Shown in pieces: positions 62,784 through 64,000 of a DNA stretch of 64,000 bases. A program made the translations under genes and the position numbers. The stretch's first letter is position 1. The number at the start of each line of letters is the position of its first letter. Below the pieces are notes generated by a model. The model had not been told where the DNA came from. It worked only from the letters and a program-made list of their open reading frames with translations, and made no database searches. This DNA is from Rhodopseudomonas palustris. Its GTDB lineage: Bacteria > Pseudomonadota > Alphaproteobacteria > Rhizobiales > Xanthobacteraceae. The DNA lies in contig JACRJB010000014.1 of assembly GCA_016215605.1 (NCBI GenBank), positions 1 through 64,000 on the forward strand. Direction: 5' to 3'.

Positions 62784-63268
62784 CTGCGGTCGCGATCTCG
62801 CTCACCGTCAACGGCGAGGCAGTCGCCGCGCTGGTCGAGCCGCGGCTGTCGCTCGCCGATTTTCTGCGGCATCAGCTGCGTCTGACCGGCACCCATGTCG
62901 GCTGCGAGATGGGCGCATGCGGGGCCTGCCTGGTGCTGCAGAATGGCCGCGCGGTGCATGGCTGTCTCAGTCTCGCGGTGCAGGCCGATGGGGCCGAGAT
63001 CGTCACGGTCGAAGGCCTGTCCGAAAGCGGCGCGATCGCCGATCTGCAGGCGGCGTTTCATCGTCGCAACGCGCTGCAATGCGGGTTCTGCACGCCGGGC
63101 ATGCTGATGACCGCGCAGGAACTGCTGCAGCACAATGCCGAACCATCGCGCGAGCAGATCCGCGATGCGTTGTCGGGCAATTACTGCCGCTGCACCGGCT
63201 ACGAAGCGATCGTCGACGCGATCGAGGCCACCGCGCAGGCGCGTCAGACCGCGGAGAGCGCGGCATGA
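62780..63268 (+). CDS. 2Fe-2S subunit of a molybdenum hydroxylase (CoxS-like)
   Basis: A 162-residue protein with two iron-sulfur clusters. GCEMGACGACLVLQNG carries three ligands of the plant-type cluster, and CGFCTPGM with NYCRCTGY ligate the second. It passes electrons from the molybdenum site to FAD. It is coupled to both neighbours by ATGA overlaps. Confidence 0.95.
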   Translation: MTAVAISLTVNGEAVAALVEPRLSLADFLRHQLRLTGTHVGCEMGACGACLVLQNGRAVHGCLSLAVQADGAEIVTVEGLSESGAIADLQAAFHRRNALQCGFCTPGMLMTAQELLQHNAEPSREQIRDALSGNYCRCTGYEAIVDAIEATAQARQTAESAA

Positions 63269-64000
63269 ATACGCCGCTTTCCCAAATCGATCGCCCCAAC
63301 AGCTACATCGGAAAGGCGCTGCCGCGGCCGAACGCCAAGCGCTTGCTCGCCGGCCGTGGCCGCTTCGTCGACGACATCCAGCTGCCGCGGATGCTGCACG
63401 CGGCTTTCGTGCGCAGCCCGCACGCGCATGCGGCGATCGCCGCGATCGACATCTCCGAGGCGGCTGGCATGCCGGGCGTTCGCAGGGTCGCGACCGGCGC
63501 CGATCTCGCGTCACTGTGCGAGCCGTGGGTCGGCACGCTGCGGCACTTCAAGGGCATGAAATCGCCGCCGCAGACACCGCTGGCGCTGGATCGCGTGCTG
63601 TGGGTCGGCCAGCCGGTGGTGGCGATCCTCGCCGATACGCGAGCGCAGGCGGAAGACGCCGCCGAGCGGGTCAACGTCGACTACAACGAGCGCGATGCCG
63701 TGGTTGGTCTCGACGCCGCGCTGGCGCCGGGCGGGCCGGTGCTGCACGAGGCGCTCGGCGACAATCTGGCGTTTCAAACGACGATCGCGAACGGCGATGT
63801 CGATGACGCCTTCGCGCAGGCGCATGCCGTGGTCGAGGTCGATCTCACCTTCGGCCGCCATACGCCGGTGACACTGGAGCCACGCTCGATCGTGGCCGAT
63901 TTCGAACCCGGCGAGCGCGCCCTGACCGTGCATCACTCGACACAGACGCCGTATCAGTTTCAGGATCTGTTTGCGCGCCATTTCCGGCTCGACGAATCCC
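63265..64000 (+). CDS. Molybdopterin-binding subunit (CoxL/XDH-like), partial at window edge
   Basis: The first 245 codons of the large catalytic subunit; the gene runs off the window. SYIGKALPRPNAKRLLAGRGRFVDDIQLPRMLHAAFVRSPHAHA is the classical N-terminus of the aldehyde oxidase/xanthine dehydrogenase a/b hammerhead domain. The active-site loop that separates CO dehydrogenase from hydroxylases lies outside the window, so the substrate cannot be assigned. Confidence 0.93.
   Translation, partial: MNTPLSQIDRPNSYIGKALPRPNAKRLLAGRGRFVDDIQLPRMLHAAFVRSPHAHAAIAAIDISEAAGMPGVRRVATGADLASLCEPWVGTLRHFKGMKSPPQTPLALDRVLWVGQPVVAILADTRAQAEDAAERVNVDYNERDAVVGLDAALAPGGPVLHEALGDNLAFQTTIANGDVDDAFAQAHAVVEVDLTFGRHTPVTLEPRSIVADFEPGERALTVHHSTQTPYQFQDLFARHFRLDES

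Overview
The window is GC-rich and looks like chromosome from an alphaproteobacterium of the Bradyrhizobium/Rhodopseudomonas group, most likely Rhodopseudomonas. The reasons are the DnaG and RpoD types, a PmtA-type phospholipid methyltransferase, tightly packed ATGA-overlapping operons, many ABC transporters, and families of GC-rich palindromic repeats between genes. This assignment is inference from sequence style; no 16S rRNA gene is present.

Layout. 0.2-2.7 kb: small housekeeping-type genes (N-formylglutamate amidohydrolase family, transglutaminase, gamma-glutamylcyclotransferase-like, zinc ribbon). 2.9-4.4 kb: a lower-GC divergent pair, dinD and a coiled-coil/winged-helix gene. 4.5-8.9 kb: dnaG-rpoD, with a DnaG whose zinc-ligand positions are all substituted. 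9.1-10.9 kb: toxin-antitoxin modules (HicBA, HigBA, a DUF2442 remnant) among palindromic repeats. 11.1-13.1 kb: an AT-rich two-gene island (DUF3883/PD-(D/E)XK nuclease-like protein plus a four-helix membrane protein). 13.08-13.7 kb: an ORF-poor structured element with its own sigma70-like promoter; a diverged copy of promoter and element start lies at 20.6-21.15 kb. 14-28.6 kb: signalling (histidine kinase, diguanylate cyclase), SDR, KAS III, PfpI, MltB, fliK-flgD, mnmA, pmtA and a tRNA-Met(CAT).

29.4-38.9 kb is one co-directional run: sugar-type (CUT1) ABC importer, GntR/UTRA regulator, formylglycine sulfatase, its formylglycine-generating enzyme, and a divergent ClC-family channel. Together these read as a system that imports and desulfates an organic sulfate ester. 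An IS256-type transposase remnant (38.9-39.6 kb) closes it.

39.8-60.5 kb is a large catabolic region. It has a TetR-controlled gene set (epimerase, EthD-like, FAH-family hydrolase, GMC oxidoreductase) and an IclR-linked set (DapA-like lyase, five-gene branched-chain-type ABC importer, 3-hydroxyisobutyrate-dehydrogenase-like enzyme, TIM-barrel hydrolase). It also has a two-component flavin monooxygenase with a LysR regulator, and an amidohydrolase with a nitrate/taurine-type ABC importer. The monooxygenase and amidohydrolase promoters share a near-identical TTGA-N6-TCAA site, which suggests common control. The substrate is unknown. The window ends in a TetR-controlled molybdenum hydroxylase operon (CoxM-, CoxS- and CoxL-like subunits; the last is cut by the window edge).
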